64,000 bases of DNA from Paralvinella palmiformis. Lineage: Eukaryota; Annelida; Polychaeta; Terebellida; Alvinellidae. A program made the position numbers and the translations under genes. Position 1 is the stretch's first letter. Each line of letters opens with the position of its first letter. Below the pieces are notes generated by a model that was given only the letters and a program-made list of their open reading frames with translations, was not told the DNA's origin and did not search any database. The DNA is taken from contig JAODUP010000702.1 of the NCBI GenBank assembly GCA_025642065.1, forward strand, positions 185,001 to 249,000, read 5' to 3'. Shown piece by piece: positions 39,319 to 51,350 of the stretch.

Positions 39319-39659
39319 ATACATACAAATACAAAAATTCATAAATATAGGTTACCTTATTTGATTAGCTACCTAGATTTGAGCTTCTCATTTCCACATT
39401 AAACGGTGAATACGTTTACTCACCGTAGACGACAAATATGCTCTCTTGGGAAAATCGATGCATTAAATAACGGTAACAGCTTTGGAATTCTGTATATAAT
39501 GTGGTCACATCAACTGAGCAGGTAAAATGGATACAATCGCCAACAAATATTTGAATACTTGAAATATTAATTGCCATCTCCAGACCTCTTTTTAATATTT
39601 TGTTTTCTTGTTATAATGATAAATACGAAATTACCAGCAACATCAGGGAAGCAAGAACA

Positions 39660-39850
39660 ATAAGCAAATTAAAAAAGCTAATGAAGCCTTACTTATTTCT
39701 TGTCCACGTTGGCAATTAATAAATATTTAAGCGCTGGCTTTTGAATAAAGTGTGCAAAGTTTTACTTGCAAAGTACTTTTGAACATGTGATCCAGTGCTG
39801 TGGAAAAAGGGTTATATAAATGTGATATAATAATAAAAAATAATAATAAA
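39660..39850 (+). mobile_element. 3'-end fragment of an L2/CR1-type element
   Basis: Ends with CCAGTGCTGTGGAAAAAGGG, then TTATATAAATGTGATATAATAATAAA. This is the usual 3' end of L2-like elements, with an (AAT)n tail. Upstream coding sequence is barely visible. Confidence 0.45.
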
Positions 39851-40572
39851 TTCATTCTAGTTAAATGTATGGCTGAAACAAAATTTACTGATGTACTGAG
39901 TCACTGACTCAATAACATACATATTCATTGATCAGTTTATTTATTGTGGCATCCAATAATCCTCAGATAAATGCATTGCAATAGCCAACTCTTGATGTTA
40001 CCAACATTTACCATAGTGACACTCCAGTCATACATAAAACAAACATATGATAAATTAGACATCATTATAAATTCACATATATCGGATAAAGATACACAAA
40101 GAAAATATAATTCAGAAATTAAAATTAAAAGACTCTTACCTACAACTGTCAGTCAAAAATAAAAGTTCACGACAATTAAATTGTTAGAATATATCGAAAT
40201 ACTCAACGGCTATAATTAATGTTGTTTGAATTAATAATAATCACTTCTGATTAGCAATAAGTTGCATTTTACATGTAAGAATGTTTGTTAGTTTGCTTTT
40301 TAGGCTTAGCTTCACAAATATCTGGAATGATATAGATGAATATTTGTTCCAAGTCGAGACATTGGAAACCCCTGGTCACTAAGTGTGATGGGAAATTCCT
40401 TGTTTATTACCTTGCTGTATGCGTCATTGTACAAGACGGATAACCCGGACCGGCAATAATTAAATATGTATTTTAAATGTGTTAAATTAACCGCTGTCGG
40501 CCGCAAGTGTAATCACCAATAACAGTATTACTCAAATTTACAATTAACAGGGTGAAGGTTGCGAATAATTAA

Positions 40573-41055
40573 TTATGTCGAATGTATTTTAATCCTTGGC
40601 CATTTCTTGCTGTCTGTAGTTCGTTTAAGCTTTCCATCTAAGAAGACATTTAGCGAAATAAATGCCAAATCAAAATGACGGAGTTTATGATCTACAATGT
40701 GATTACTATTGATAATTTGCGTTACAAAATAAGATAGCTTAAAGTATTTGGACAAATTTGTATTAAACAAAATCGGAGTAATTAGCACGAACAATGTAGA
40801 GCAAAACACCATTCCAACTTTCCTGAACGTGCTTGCTTTCATTCAGTTTCACGGAGAAACGATTACCTCTTCTGTCACATTATCTATTTTTTTTTCTTTA
40901 TATGCTGGGCTAGAACTCAACATGTTAATAGCACATATCGAGGTATAGCCGATAGCGATAACGACGCCACAGTATCCAGCTGTCATACTTGGATGACAGG
41001 TGCTAAATGTATAACAGCAATTAGCCCATTATCTAAAGATATATAACAAATAACT
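40573..41055 (-). pseudogene. Degenerate class A receptor-like (7TM) pseudogene fragment
   Basis: One minus-strand frame reads CYTFSTCHPSMTAGYCGVVI and continues as a hydrophobic TM5-like segment. A polar loop (SSSPAYKEKKIDNVTEEVIV) follows, then two stops, then ASTFRKVGMVFCSTLFVLIT (TM6-like), and later HKLRHFDLAFISLNVFLDGK (TM7/helix 8-like). Two TGA codons interrupt it near 40843-40850, and the N-terminal half is missing. Assignment rests on the hydrophobic pattern and loop spacing. Similarity to the receptor at 62325 is weak. Confidence 0.4.
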
Positions 41056-41119
41056 AAATTCACCTAGAAGTAGACACTTGATTTGAAGATCAAAGCATCA
41101 AGGAAAGTTATCCCTAGTT

Positions 41120-41137
41120 AACATTTTATATATTATA

Positions 41138-41219
<82 letters not shown>
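41120..41219. repeat. (TA)n array
   Basis: TA runs with short AATATA interruptions, ending where the CR1/L2 copy begins. Confidence 0.97.
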
Positions 41220-41220
<1 letters not shown>

Positions 41221-41221
41221 C

Positions 41222-42557
41222 AGTTGCCTATAAAGGTGGTTATATCACTGAAGCAGCCTTAGTTCGGGTGAAAACTGATAGTATGATGTCAATTGATCAA
41301 GATAAGCCAGTAATACTTGTTCTTCTGGACCTGTCTGCTGCATTTGATACAGTTGACCGTAATGTACTTATCACTGGGTTAAAAGACATGTTTGCTCTGT
41401 CAAGCAAAGTACTTGGATAGTTTCGATCCTATTTGGAACAATGCTCCCAGAGAATGTCTGTTCATGGTATTTATCTGACATTCAGTTTTAGTTAACTGGT
41501 GTATCACAGAGTTCAGTTCTTGGTCCTCTGGTTTTCACAATGTATACCTGTCCTCTTGGAATCATTGCGCAGCGATATGGGGTTAATTATCACTTGTATG
41601 CTGATGACACACAACTGTATATATCACTGGATCCTGACAATGAGTCAAATTTCTCCTCTTCCTTGAAGAATTTAGAACATTGTATTGCTGATATTCGGCT
41701 ATGGATGACTCAAAATCTTCTAAACTTTAATGATAATAAAACAAATATAATATATTTGGCATCACCACATTGTGTTAAATCCCTAAAGACACCAGCATTA
41801 CAGATGGGTGCATCTTCGATTACCCCTAATGGGTCAGTAAACAATTTAGGGGTTATTTTTGACGGATGTATTAATATGCATGAACAAGTCACATCAGTGT
41901 GCCGACCTGCCTATTACCGTCTTTAGAATATCCACTGTTTAAAAGCATTCTTGACACAAGAAGCACTTGTAACAGTAGTCAATGCCTTTGTCACATCTCG
42001 TGTAGACTATTTTAACTCCCTGTTCAGCGAATTCAGTATAGTGCAGCTTGCATTGTAACAAATACCTAAAACATGATTATATCCACCCAATTCTTTAAAA
42101 ACTACATTGGCTATCTGTTAGACAGCGTATCCATTTCATGATTTTTTAAATAATTTATAAATTTATTAATGATATGGCGCCAAAATATGTGTGTGAACTG
42201 CTGTCCATTAGAAAGTCATCCCGAAAACTGAGGTCATCCAGTCAAATCCTATTGCAGGTGCCTGTGTCTCAGCTCAAGTCATATGGTAATTGTGCGTTTA
42301 GTGTTGCAACCCCACTTTGTGTAATAAGTTGCCGGCAAATATTGTGTTGTCTCTTCAATCTCTTCTAAAAACACACCTATTTAAGGTCGCGTTCACAGAT
42401 AAATAATAAGTATCTTTTAAATCATTACAGGGTTTTTACAGACACATTATTTAGGGTATTATTATATTACATATTATTTGTACAGCGCCTTTGAATGGCT
42501 GCTGCTAGTAAGGGCGTTTTATTAAATATACACTATTATTATTATTATTATTATTTG
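41222..42557 (+). mobile_element. CR1/L2-type non-LTR retrotransposon, 5'-truncated
   Basis: The best-preserved copy of the family in the window. RT blocks are AYKGGYITEAALVRV, LVLLDLSAAFDTVDRNVL (about 41320-41375) and CSQRMSVHGI. The catalytic YADDTQLYISLDPDNES (about 41595-41645) follows, then MTQNLLNFNDNKTNIIYL. The KLQR-like region is reduced near 42010-42060. The 3' end (GCGCCTTTGAATGGCTGC ... TTTATTAAATATACAC) has a (TTA)n tail at 42533-42557. A stop and frame changes around 41415-41520 break the ORF. Its 5' end sits on a TA array. Confidence 0.85.
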
Positions 42558-42564
42558 TGTTCAA

Positions 42565-43120
42565 AGCGAACTGCTTTGGCTCAGTCATGCACGGTGGTGT
42601 TTGCATAGATAATCCATGACGAGTATCTAGCAGCTGGTTATCCTGCTTCAGGATCAGATTCAGTTCGGTGGCTATCAGGGATTTTGCCAGAATCACACGA
42701 TGCTTGTTTCGCCGGTCACCTAAACCTTTGAAATAGCTGGATGTAAATGTTGTTGACTTTAGGGACATGCATCACCTGGGTTAGGAACTGTCTCACCGCT
42801 GATGCCGAGTCCTTACACCCTATTTCCTTGCCAATGTCTGTGGTGTCATCAAGCTTGAAGATTAAATTGTATTTCATGGAATGTTGCTTTAAGTGTGCAA
42901 TTTCATGACGAAGTCAAGATGTCGTAATTTCCATGGGTGACATCTTAGCGCATAGCAAATAAACAGTGCGGATATGTAGTGCCATCTTCACAACTTCAAC
43001 TATTTTCTCAAAGTTGTCCAGTCTATCCTAAATCGCTTTGTATTAAGCTTTTTCCAAGCAGCAGCTGGAAATCCAACGGGACATCCTTTTTTTGCATTTT
43101 CCCATTGTTATGGTGTGTGT
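42565..43120 (-). mobile_element. Possible LINE ORF1-like remnant
   Basis: Protein-like pieces in shifting minus-strand frames: FRIDWTTLRK, MSLKSTTFTSSYFKGLGDRR with NKHRVILAKSL, then a Gln/Asp-rich end. The NKHRVILAK segment and its order recall RNA-binding ORF1 proteins of non-LTR elements. The region is more GC-rich than its surroundings. Family uncertain. Confidence 0.35.
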
Positions 43121-43239
43121 ACAAATTAAACAATGAAGCTTAAATGCGGTTAAATAATGAAGTTAAACCAACTGAAGACAGTTTTTGAGTCTTACTTGGT
43201 GAATACCTATTAAATTGTCTAATACTAGTGTTATATATG

Positions 43240-43243
43240 TGCA

Positions 43244-43318
<75 letters not shown>

Positions 43319-43350
43319 CGTGCGTGCGTGAGTGCGTGCGTGCGTGAGTC
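43240..43350. repeat. (TA)n, (TG)n and (CGTG)n compound array
   Basis: TA at about 43246-43297, TG to 43317, then CGTG/GAGTG units to about 43348. Confidence 0.95.
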
Positions 43351-44339
43351 CGTTTTTTGAATTTAATTTAATTTATTTCACATAACAGGAGTACAATGCA
43401 TGAATATACAGATATAATGGCAATAACAATTAAATACATTTGAAAAATATACATATATCAAGATTGACATGTGTACTTCTATGTCAGGAAACAGTGTAGC
43501 CCCAGGAGTGTCTTACCACATATTTGTTATTTTAAGGGAAATGGAATGCAGTATACAATAAATAGTAATAATAATAAATAATAATAATAATATTTGCCCC
43601 CAGATATATATAGTAAAGGCAATATATAGTAACTAATTCAGGTAAGATATATACGTTATAATATATAATATCTTGTCATAATGATGTGCATTTTTTAAAT
43701 ATCAGAGACAAAAAAAACCCCCACAAATATATGCACAATTCATAATAACTTGTATCATCCTATAGGATGGTATTGCATACAATATTTGTTTGTGAATTTA
43801 ACGCTATCAAGGTATTTGTTTAATAATACGTTTTTCATTTGAACATTTATGTTTTTTGGATGTATGCACGACTAACATTTCCGTCCATTTATTCCACAGC
43901 TTTGGAATAATAAAATTTGGGAGAATTTCGACAAATGTATTTCTTTGTATATCAGTATAAATATTTGAAGCTCACCCTGTATGTATATGTGGGTGTCGTA
44001 ATTATGTCGAAACCTATTTTTGAATGAAATTCGGAGTTTATTTGTTTCATAGCCATGCACGAAAGGAATAGACTGTTGTTCCTAAACGTCTGATATGTGT
44101 TAGTATTTTTCAGGTTTTAAACAATGGATCAGTGTGTGATATGTGTGTCATCTTATTTATTATTCGAATAGCTTTTATTTTCGTCATTGTGAATTACTGG
44201 ATCATTCAGTATCCGAGAATATACTGATGAAAGTAAAAGGTGTGTGGTGTTGACTTAGGCAAGGAGTTCTTTACTTTATTTCTTATGAACACGCTTCTTT
44301 ATATTTTATTATTTATACGTTGAATATGACCTGCCTAAA
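43351..44339. other. Non-coding stretch, nothing recognised
   Basis: AT-rich with a short (AAT)n near 43566-43592. No supported gene. Confidence 0.55.
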
Positions 44340-44537
44340 ATGTTAAAGCTCAACGGTACTAATTTTAAGGATATACTGGAAGGTGCAACATCGTTCATCA
44401 CCAAAGTGGAACAATTGATATTTAATCTATATACGGCCATGATATTTTAGGTGTTAGTCTGGGCAAAGGACTATTGTCTTTTAATCGATACTAAATTCCA
44501 TTTTCCATACTTTGTAATTCTGTTGAACACCTTTCAC

Positions 44538-44633
<96 letters not shown>

Positions 44634-45427
44634 GCTTGGATATAATCCATTTCGAGGAAGTCTGCTTAGTTGTGGGATAAACAAAATGTTTGCTTCTACA
44701 GAATGGCGTATCCCTTGGCATAATATGTTCATAGTCTGTGAGGAGCGTATCATTTTCTTTCTTTATCCATTTGGTATTATTTTCGTTGTTGCTACTGTAT
44801 TTAGTATTCTCTGAGTTATTAAAGTTAAATATAATTGTGCGTTAACAGCTTTCCTTTGTGTACCAACTATTTAACGATGGGTGATCATTGTGGAAATGAT
44901 TGTTTGCTATTTTCTATGTATAACACCTTTCCTGATCTCAAATATATGACTGATTTTGCTAATCAGCAAACAACGGAGTGCAATTGCCATCTACTTACAG
45001 TCTTTACAGTAAACTGATGTTCTAAGCAGAAATGACAAACAATTCACTCAAATACAAGAGGCTAACGACCACAAGAAGGATGTTGCTACCTCAGGAAATA
45101 TAAGCTGTAAACTCAGTGATAAAATCGTTCAAGTTGTGTTTCTTATAAAAACTATAATAAAACCTCTGAAATTTAGATATTCATAACGCTTACATAGAGT
45201 ATAATAGGCTTTTGTGGCTTATTATCTTTCCAGCTATAGTTGATATTGCTTTTATTCGTACTAATATGAGCTTCATATATATCGAATTAAGCATTTCAAT
45301 CAAATACCGAATACTAAGAAGGTTTATAATATATTTGCCTATAATATTGGATTTTGTTAATCCATTGTTGTTTATTGAATTTAATAAGCCGCTGAAATTA
45401 AAGTTCAATACACTAGTCAAACAATAA
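44340..45427 (+). pseudogene. Class A-like receptor pseudogene, paralogue of the 62.3 kb gene
   Basis: Aligns in order with the receptor at 62325-63475. The N-terminus is LNGTNFKDILEGATSFITKV (against FADIKDILEGAPFFISKT). TM3 and its end are WHNMFIVCEERIIFFLYPFG (against WHSLCLLCAERILYFYKPFW). The TM5 side is TAFLCVPTI and VCYFLC. TM6-TM7 and helix 8 lie at 45195-45427: LWLIIFPAIVDIAFIRTNMS, then KYRILRRF and EFNKPLKLKF. A TA array of about 88 bp replaces the TM1-TM2 region, and stops and shifts occur throughout. The last 70 codons remain open, so selection or time has not erased them evenly. Confidence 0.88.
44540..44627. repeat. (TA)n array inside the receptor pseudogene
   Basis: Pure TA run between the N-terminal and TM3 remnants. 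Confidence 0.97.
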
Positions 45428-45850
45428 TTTGTAAGGAAACTAGTATTATTAATGGTCAAAGACAAACCATACAGGTCAAATTGTATTTATTATCAGCTTT
45501 AAATGTTGCTTCTACGGATAACTATATGGACTTTCCCAATTTAACTAAGAGTTTAGAATAATCATTAAAACATTAATTTTAAAGAATAAACAGTTTAATT
45601 TGTTGTCTTTTGTGAATGGTGCATATATGGAAAATTTAAATACGAATTAAATTTTTCATGAATAATATCCCATTGAAAGAGATTTGGACAACACCATTTT
45701 AGTCTATGCGGATATCACAATAGTTACGTAATACGGCCTCGGTCGATGTGACGGAGAAAGACTACATGGTGGATACCACTGTCATAGGAGTTGCCAATAT
45801 ATTTGCTATTGCCGATATCGAAATCCCAACCATTTTCCCAACAATAGTCA
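45428..45850. other. Short non-coding stretch
   Basis: No supported feature, apart from a CA run at 45852-45869 at its end. Confidence 0.5.
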
Positions 45851-45869
45851 TACACACACACACACACAT

Positions 45870-46490
45870 GTGCGCATAGTGGACCAAGCCATCCTAACCC
45901 ACGAACAGAGAAGATGGAAAGCAGGGCTTGTAGACAAAGGAGCCCATAGGTTTCTGCGTGTTCATGAATCGCTACAACCTAGTGTGATATACTCAGTCAT
46001 AAAATCTAAAGTGGAATGTCGAAAATCTTTGATGAATAATGCGAGGCTTCTGGCCTACCCAGAGAAGTTAGACAATGCTGATATATGTACAGTATGTGGT
46101 CAGGAGTACACCGAAACCGTAGAACACTATGTAATGAGGTGCGGAGGAATAGTTGATTCACGCTCTAAAGCCTGGGACAATATTCTTGACACATTAGATT
46201 GTGAACAAGAAGTTCAATTGCTCAGTTCTACAGACCAAGTTTGTGTAGATACTATCTTATCAAAACATAATTCTTTATTTAATGATATCGATAATTACAT
46301 TGAATTTTGTTGTATAGCTGGAAATGAACTATTTTCTCGAATGGAGGTCATGCGCTAGACAAGCGCTTCCCATAACAATGAACATTTCATCATGTAGATG
46401 TGTGTAAATGCCTGTATATATAGTTACTGTTATTCGATTTTATTTAAACCTAATTATCTTTCAACCACAAATAATAAAGTAAGTAAGTTT
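45870..46490 (+). mobile_element. 3' end of a non-LTR retrotransposon ORF2
   Basis: A 162-codon open frame runs to 46358. It contains RWKAGLVDKGAHRFLRVHES and the C-terminal Cys-His knuckle CTVCGQEYTETVEHYVMRC, followed by an acidic C-terminus. This is the usual C-terminal end of APE-type LINE ORF2. A short 3' UTR ends with AATAATAAAGTAAGTAAG near 46470-46488. RT and endonuclease are absent, and the left boundary is a CA microsatellite. The frame is open here, unlike most elements in the window, which suggests a younger insertion. Confidence 0.75.
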
Positions 46491-48839
46491 GTGTCGAATG
46501 AAGTGAAATTACAAATCCAAGGTAGATTTGGCATTCAATGAATGGTAAAATGAATTGTTTTGTTCATTTGGTGACTTTTATAGGATAATACCAATCAAAA
46601 TTACGTGTGTATAATCTAACAGGTAACGATAAATCTTGATACCTGAAATTGAGTTTATGATTGCTGTAAAGAAATGATTAACACAGTGCGGAAAATAAAC
46701 AGGTCGGGTTTAATTTGTTGTCTTGCAAACTTAATAATGACAGCTTTAACGGTCACTATATTTGGATAATTGTTGGTTTGATAAGATTCATGGTATGTGA
46801 CCATCCGATTGGTGATGTTACTAGACGTATGATAAGCAATTACTGATCACAGTATTAACCGAATATTCTGGTAAATTAAAACAGGAATTAATGATGGAAA
46901 TACTTTAATTTTGGAATAACACAAGTACAAACGTGATCTTGAATATAAATATTGCTAATCATGAATTATAATAAATACCCTAAAAATTAATTCTCAAAGT
47001 AATTTGGGCCATTTGCATATTCATATAATTACAATTTTGAGATGCTGATTATTAATTGCATTCGTGTTTAAAGGTAGAAGAAATTGCGTCCATCCCTAAT
47101 TCTTCTATACTCGCTTGAATGTTACTTTATTTATTAAAAATGATCAAAAGTATATTAAACAAGCCAGTGGCAAGCCAGTAACATTATTACATTTCATCAA
47201 CAATAAGTGGTATCATGTCGGTAAATACACGGCTTAGAGTCGTCTGATGACGTATGGTATGGTATTACAACATCAAAGTGCATTTTATTATCCATGGTAG
47301 TCTTAAAGAGTCTTACACAGTATGGTTGGGACTTTCAGGGTATTAAAGCTCCACACCGGGGATATTATCTCGTTCTAATCTTCAAAAAAAAAAAAAACAG
47401 GTGTTTGATGTGTATTTGCAATAACGTGTATTTAGTTAATACTAGGTCACTTTAATTCTATTTTTCTCGGATAATAATGAGCTTTTATAAGGTTTTCACA
47501 TAGTAAACTTTGTTCTGGAGTCTTTCTACAACTACATATAAGCCATGTAATGGCCTTCTATCTATCGTAGCTACAACAACAAAACGCTGACTCTTTTACA
47601 ATTGTTTAACTGTTGTTTATGTTATTAGGAACGCTGTTATTTGGAAACAGGTGCTCCAGTACTTGTTATATTAAGACCTTAAGTTTAAATGAAGCATTGT
47701 TTAATATTACGGACCATAATAACAGACGGCACAAATATGATTACAGAAAGGGCCTACGTGGTCCTTTAATTCAATCTTGAGAAAAATATTTTAAAATTAT
47801 CCAGTTAATTGCAATGTGATCAGTCATAAATGGTGTGTCCTATCCATAACTTCAGTAGTGCGGAGTCGTCGAGTAGAAGCATATGTACAGGGATATATAA
47901 AATTTTCAGTACATGATTATCCTAAGCGAGGATGCTCACGGAAAAAATAAGAAATATATTGTTTTCAATTACATTATAACAGCAAAAATTGGATATTTAA
48001 CACACCTCTAAGCATTTCTCAAGCGTTGTTCTATATAACATTTAGATCATTTCATAAGGCTACACCACTAGCATTATTTACAAGTTAGATGTAATGTTTA
48101 AAATACTCCTCCGCTTCATTGTCTTTTACAATATCAAACCTAATGTCGCATAAACAGACCGTCAACAAAGCAATTAATAACGACAACAATCGTCATTTCC
48201 TTATGCTTTCTTGGATAATTCGTGGCACATTATATGCACTTAACGATATTTAAAAAAACATTCGGCTTTACAAGGGGTGAAGTATAAACGACACCTAAAC
48301 GGGAAATGAACTTTCAAAAATGAATCGTTTCCCAATTTCACTAGTGTACAACATCGCCGAGTTGGCTTATGGACGCCTTATATAACGATATGCCAATCCT
48401 CAGAAAGTTTATCATTTTATTTTAGTGAAATGGAAGATCATTTATTACATCGTCTTTCTTGACGGTCTATATGTGTATATATGAAGGTTCCCTCTGTGTG
48501 TTTTGTCTGGGTTAAATACGAAACTGTATATTCTTGTATCCCTGCATGCATACATAATATGCGATAACTATTATGAGCCGTAAACTTTGGAATCACATTC
48601 GTGAGGCTCAGAATAAGAAAAGCAAATGGAAAGCAAAACGCCAACAAGGAAAACAAATATTAAAATAGTACGTTATTAAAAGACAGAATATATCAATCTG
48701 AACGAATAACAAGAACTATAAATAAGTAAATGATAATATTAATATGAAATTTATAATCGCACAAAAGTTTAATTTCTGAAATAGACAGCGTAAATAAAAT
48801 AACCAGGTAGCCATCAAAGCTAAAATTGTGCGTGTGTCT
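46491..48839. other. Non-coding stretch, nothing recognised
   Basis: About 2.3 kb of AT-rich DNA. A 14-base A run sits at 47384-47397. No ORF with recognisable motifs. Confidence 0.6.
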
Positions 48840-48985
48840 GTGTGTTAATATGTGTGTGTGTGTGTGTATTCTTGTGTGAGTGTGTGTGTGTGTATGTATG
48901 TATGTGTGTATATATGTATGTATGCATATATGCATATATGTACATGTATATGTACATGTATATATGTATGTATGTATGCATTTAT
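48840..48985. repeat. (GT)n and (ATGT)n microsatellite
   Basis: TGTG-rich stretch followed by TATG/ATGC tetranucleotide units. Confidence 0.95.
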
Positions 48986-48989
48986 GTAT

Positions 48990-49115
48990 GTAGGCGCGAG
49001 ATACAGGACCCCAAATCTTCATATCATCCGAATCGAACTCATATATCTTGAGGAGCAGAAAGATGTTGGTTATTGTTTACAAAAAGCGACATCACTGAGT
49101 CAACCATAGATGTAC
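48990..49115 (-). mobile_element. tRNA-derived SINE head
   Basis: On the minus strand from about 49108, TGACTCAGTGATGTCGC resembles a tRNA D-arm. GAGTTCGATTCGG about 45 bases later resembles a T-arm. The spacing fits polymerase III A and B boxes. No clean cloverleaf, so a SINE relic is most likely. Confidence 0.45.
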
Positions 49116-49689
49116 TGCAAATTACCAACATCAATGGCAGAAGTTAGTCCATCCATTATTTCATTACCTAAGTAGGCACTGGATCTAACCCATATGAGAG
49201 TCTGTGCGATTGAACAATTATCTCATTGAACTCAATCATTAGAGGTGTTGCAAAATATCCCTAGCATTTACCCATGAATATATTACCCGCACGCATAGCA
49301 ATATTTCAGAAACATATTTGGCGATTCTCGAATGTGGTACTAAATTATTATAAAAACTTAATAATCACGTATCTTGAATATTTGTACGACTGGTGGTGTT
49401 TTCCGGTGTCTGGTAATTTAATGAATGACAGGTTTGTTACAGTCAAATCTTCATACTTGCCTTTGATCTCCTGCTGGACTCACTGATTAAACAGCCACAA
49501 CCTACGTGGTTATATGATACGCTATATTGTCGAATATGTACATAAAAGTCAAAAGGAAAGAAGGGTGTGATTTATGGACCAATAGGTCTTAAAAGATGTT
49601 TAATTTGTTTTTTAATTCTGAGCCAGAGCCAATACATAAACTCTAAATACTTCATACTAATTCGAATTTCTTCCCAAATAGCATAAATA
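49116..49689. other. Non-coding stretch, nothing recognised
   Basis: No supported gene. Confidence 0.5.
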
Positions 49690-50400
49690 ATAGAAATGTG
49701 TATCGATCTTGACATCTTCCTAAAAATCTTCAATGATGCTGTATATATTTCTATTGCCGTCATCAGTGATTTGTTATTCATATTCAGTGTTCTCACTGTA
49801 CTTGTCCAGTTATTTATCTGTGCGAAACTCACTTACACTGCACACTTGTTACGCTGAAATCGGCATTAGGACAGTAGTTAATATTTGACGTACTTCTGAT
49901 TATCTAGACTCTCCACCTGGATATCTAAAATATTAGCAAAGTACGGCAGATAGGAGTTTGAACTATTCAGGCAGGCAGCAAAATCTCCATGAACGTTTCT
50001 ATTAAATAATCCTGTTGTATTTTCCGTTAACTTCAGACTGCAATCGTTAGTCCACCTAATACCAATGTCGAAAAGAACTGTTCCATACTTCTTTTCATTT
50101 CTTGCGATTAACTGATATAAATCATTGTTCCTGCGTTAACCCTATTTTAGTGGTCAAGCATGAAGCCATCATTGTTCCACTATTGTTACGAAGCATTACA
50201 TTTGTCTTCAACAACTCTAAACTTCGATCAGCTGTCTTTCCAGTAAATCTAACCCTCATATTGTCTCCTTAATGATGTCTAGCGGATCATTGGTAATCAT
50301 ACCCTTGTACAAAATACGTAATAGTTCTGAACAGCCGATAGGTGTCGTCCCAAAAGACCTCAGTAACATTTCCGCCATCAGTAGAAAAAGGTGTATAAAG
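49690..50400 (-). pseudogene. Relic of DEG/ENaC exon 8 (inserted domain)
   Basis: The minus strand matches exon 8 of the intact channel over much of its length. 50400-50220 matches the region around LLMAETFIKTG, WDDTDWLFRKA and DVVKERIREFDLLNR. About 50010-49890 matches FYRKVHDDF through FYLPYFANLLDIEVESLD. About 49832-49700 (FAQINNWTSTVRTLNMNNKS, then LMTAIEIYTAS) matches FTHISNWTNIARILDMNDES and LMTALEIYIIS. Stops and small indels break it, and no other channel exons were seen beside it. A GT-rich array borders its 5' side. Confidence 0.88.
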
Positions 50401-50454
50401 GAATATTACTATTTTCAAAAGAAAGGACTTACATGTACTATGTTCATCATTGTT

Positions 50455-50597
50455 TGTGCGCGCGTGTATGTGTGATTGTGTGCCTGTGTTTGTGAATGTA
50501 TGTATGCATGCGTGTGTGTGTGTACGTGTGATTGTGTGCCTGTGTTTGTGAATGTATGTATGTATTCGTGTGTGTGTGTGTGTGTGTGTGTGATTGT
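50455..50597. repeat. GT-rich minisatellite, about 58-bp unit twice
   Basis: The segment GTGTGATTGTGTGCCTGTG plus TTTGTGAATGTATGTATG occurs at about 50470 and again at about 50526, then a pure GT run. The unit is built from shorter GT/ATGT words. Confidence 0.8.
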
Positions 50598-50599
50598 GT

Positions 50600-51290
50600 T
50601 CATATGTACCTAAGATGCTTCCACATCGTAATGTATTCGAGGTATTGAGAATGAAATACCTATCAATAGTCCATTACTTGTAACGAGATATCTCAAACTT
50701 GCTATTATTGCGTCAAATAATAAATCTATATGCATAATACCCTGCAGCTCTACAATTACTAATGGATTGGGTTTACCAGAAATGAAACTCATACTATATC
50801 ACTGATAGCAATTATAGTTCTCTATATAAGTTTCAAGTTGCATCTATTCCCATTGAAAGGGATAAAGAAAGGCGTATGGAAGAGATTTTAGATAACGATC
50901 TGCTTGCTTACAGTAGAGGTTATTGAAAGGAAGCTACTCACTTGTAAGTGCATACTCACATCGATGATATACCGTATATATACTTAAATGATGTTCAGTA
51001 TTTTGTCACCAGAGCAACATGTGAGGGAAACTGAGAATATTTGCATTAAGGTAGGATCCAGTTATATGCATTTTTCCATTTCTGTGGGAAATCTAAGGTT
51101 TATATTTGATACAATTCTATGTTTATGTATTGTTATTATCAAATAAAAATCTGTCGATTATTAGAAAGTACATTAATGGTGAGAAATGATCAACTTATAA
51201 TTGATTAACTGAACTGCTGCAGTTCATTTCTATCTCATCATATATTGGTGCATTGTTCTACAGTATCCTTCTCTGGCAAACTTAGGGCGT
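50600..51290. other. Non-coding stretch, nothing recognised
   Basis: A 60-codon minus-strand ORF at 50610-50792 lies just upstream of the exon 8 relic. I could not align it to the channel. Confidence 0.45.
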
Positions 51291-51350
51291 AGAAATGAGT
51301 TATGTCAATCTATAGCACGCGGGTTTAAATCCCGGAGGTCTATCTAAGAA
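51290..51350 (+). mobile_element. tRNA-like relic (SINE or tRNA pseudogene)
   Basis: A tRNA T-arm-like GGGTTTAAATCCC follows TATAGCACGC. The D-arm side is degenerate and no full cloverleaf forms. Confidence 0.3.

Noticed and set aside
47384..47397. A14 run as the tail of a processed pseudogene
   Set aside because: No gene-like sequence upstream and no target-site duplication visible.
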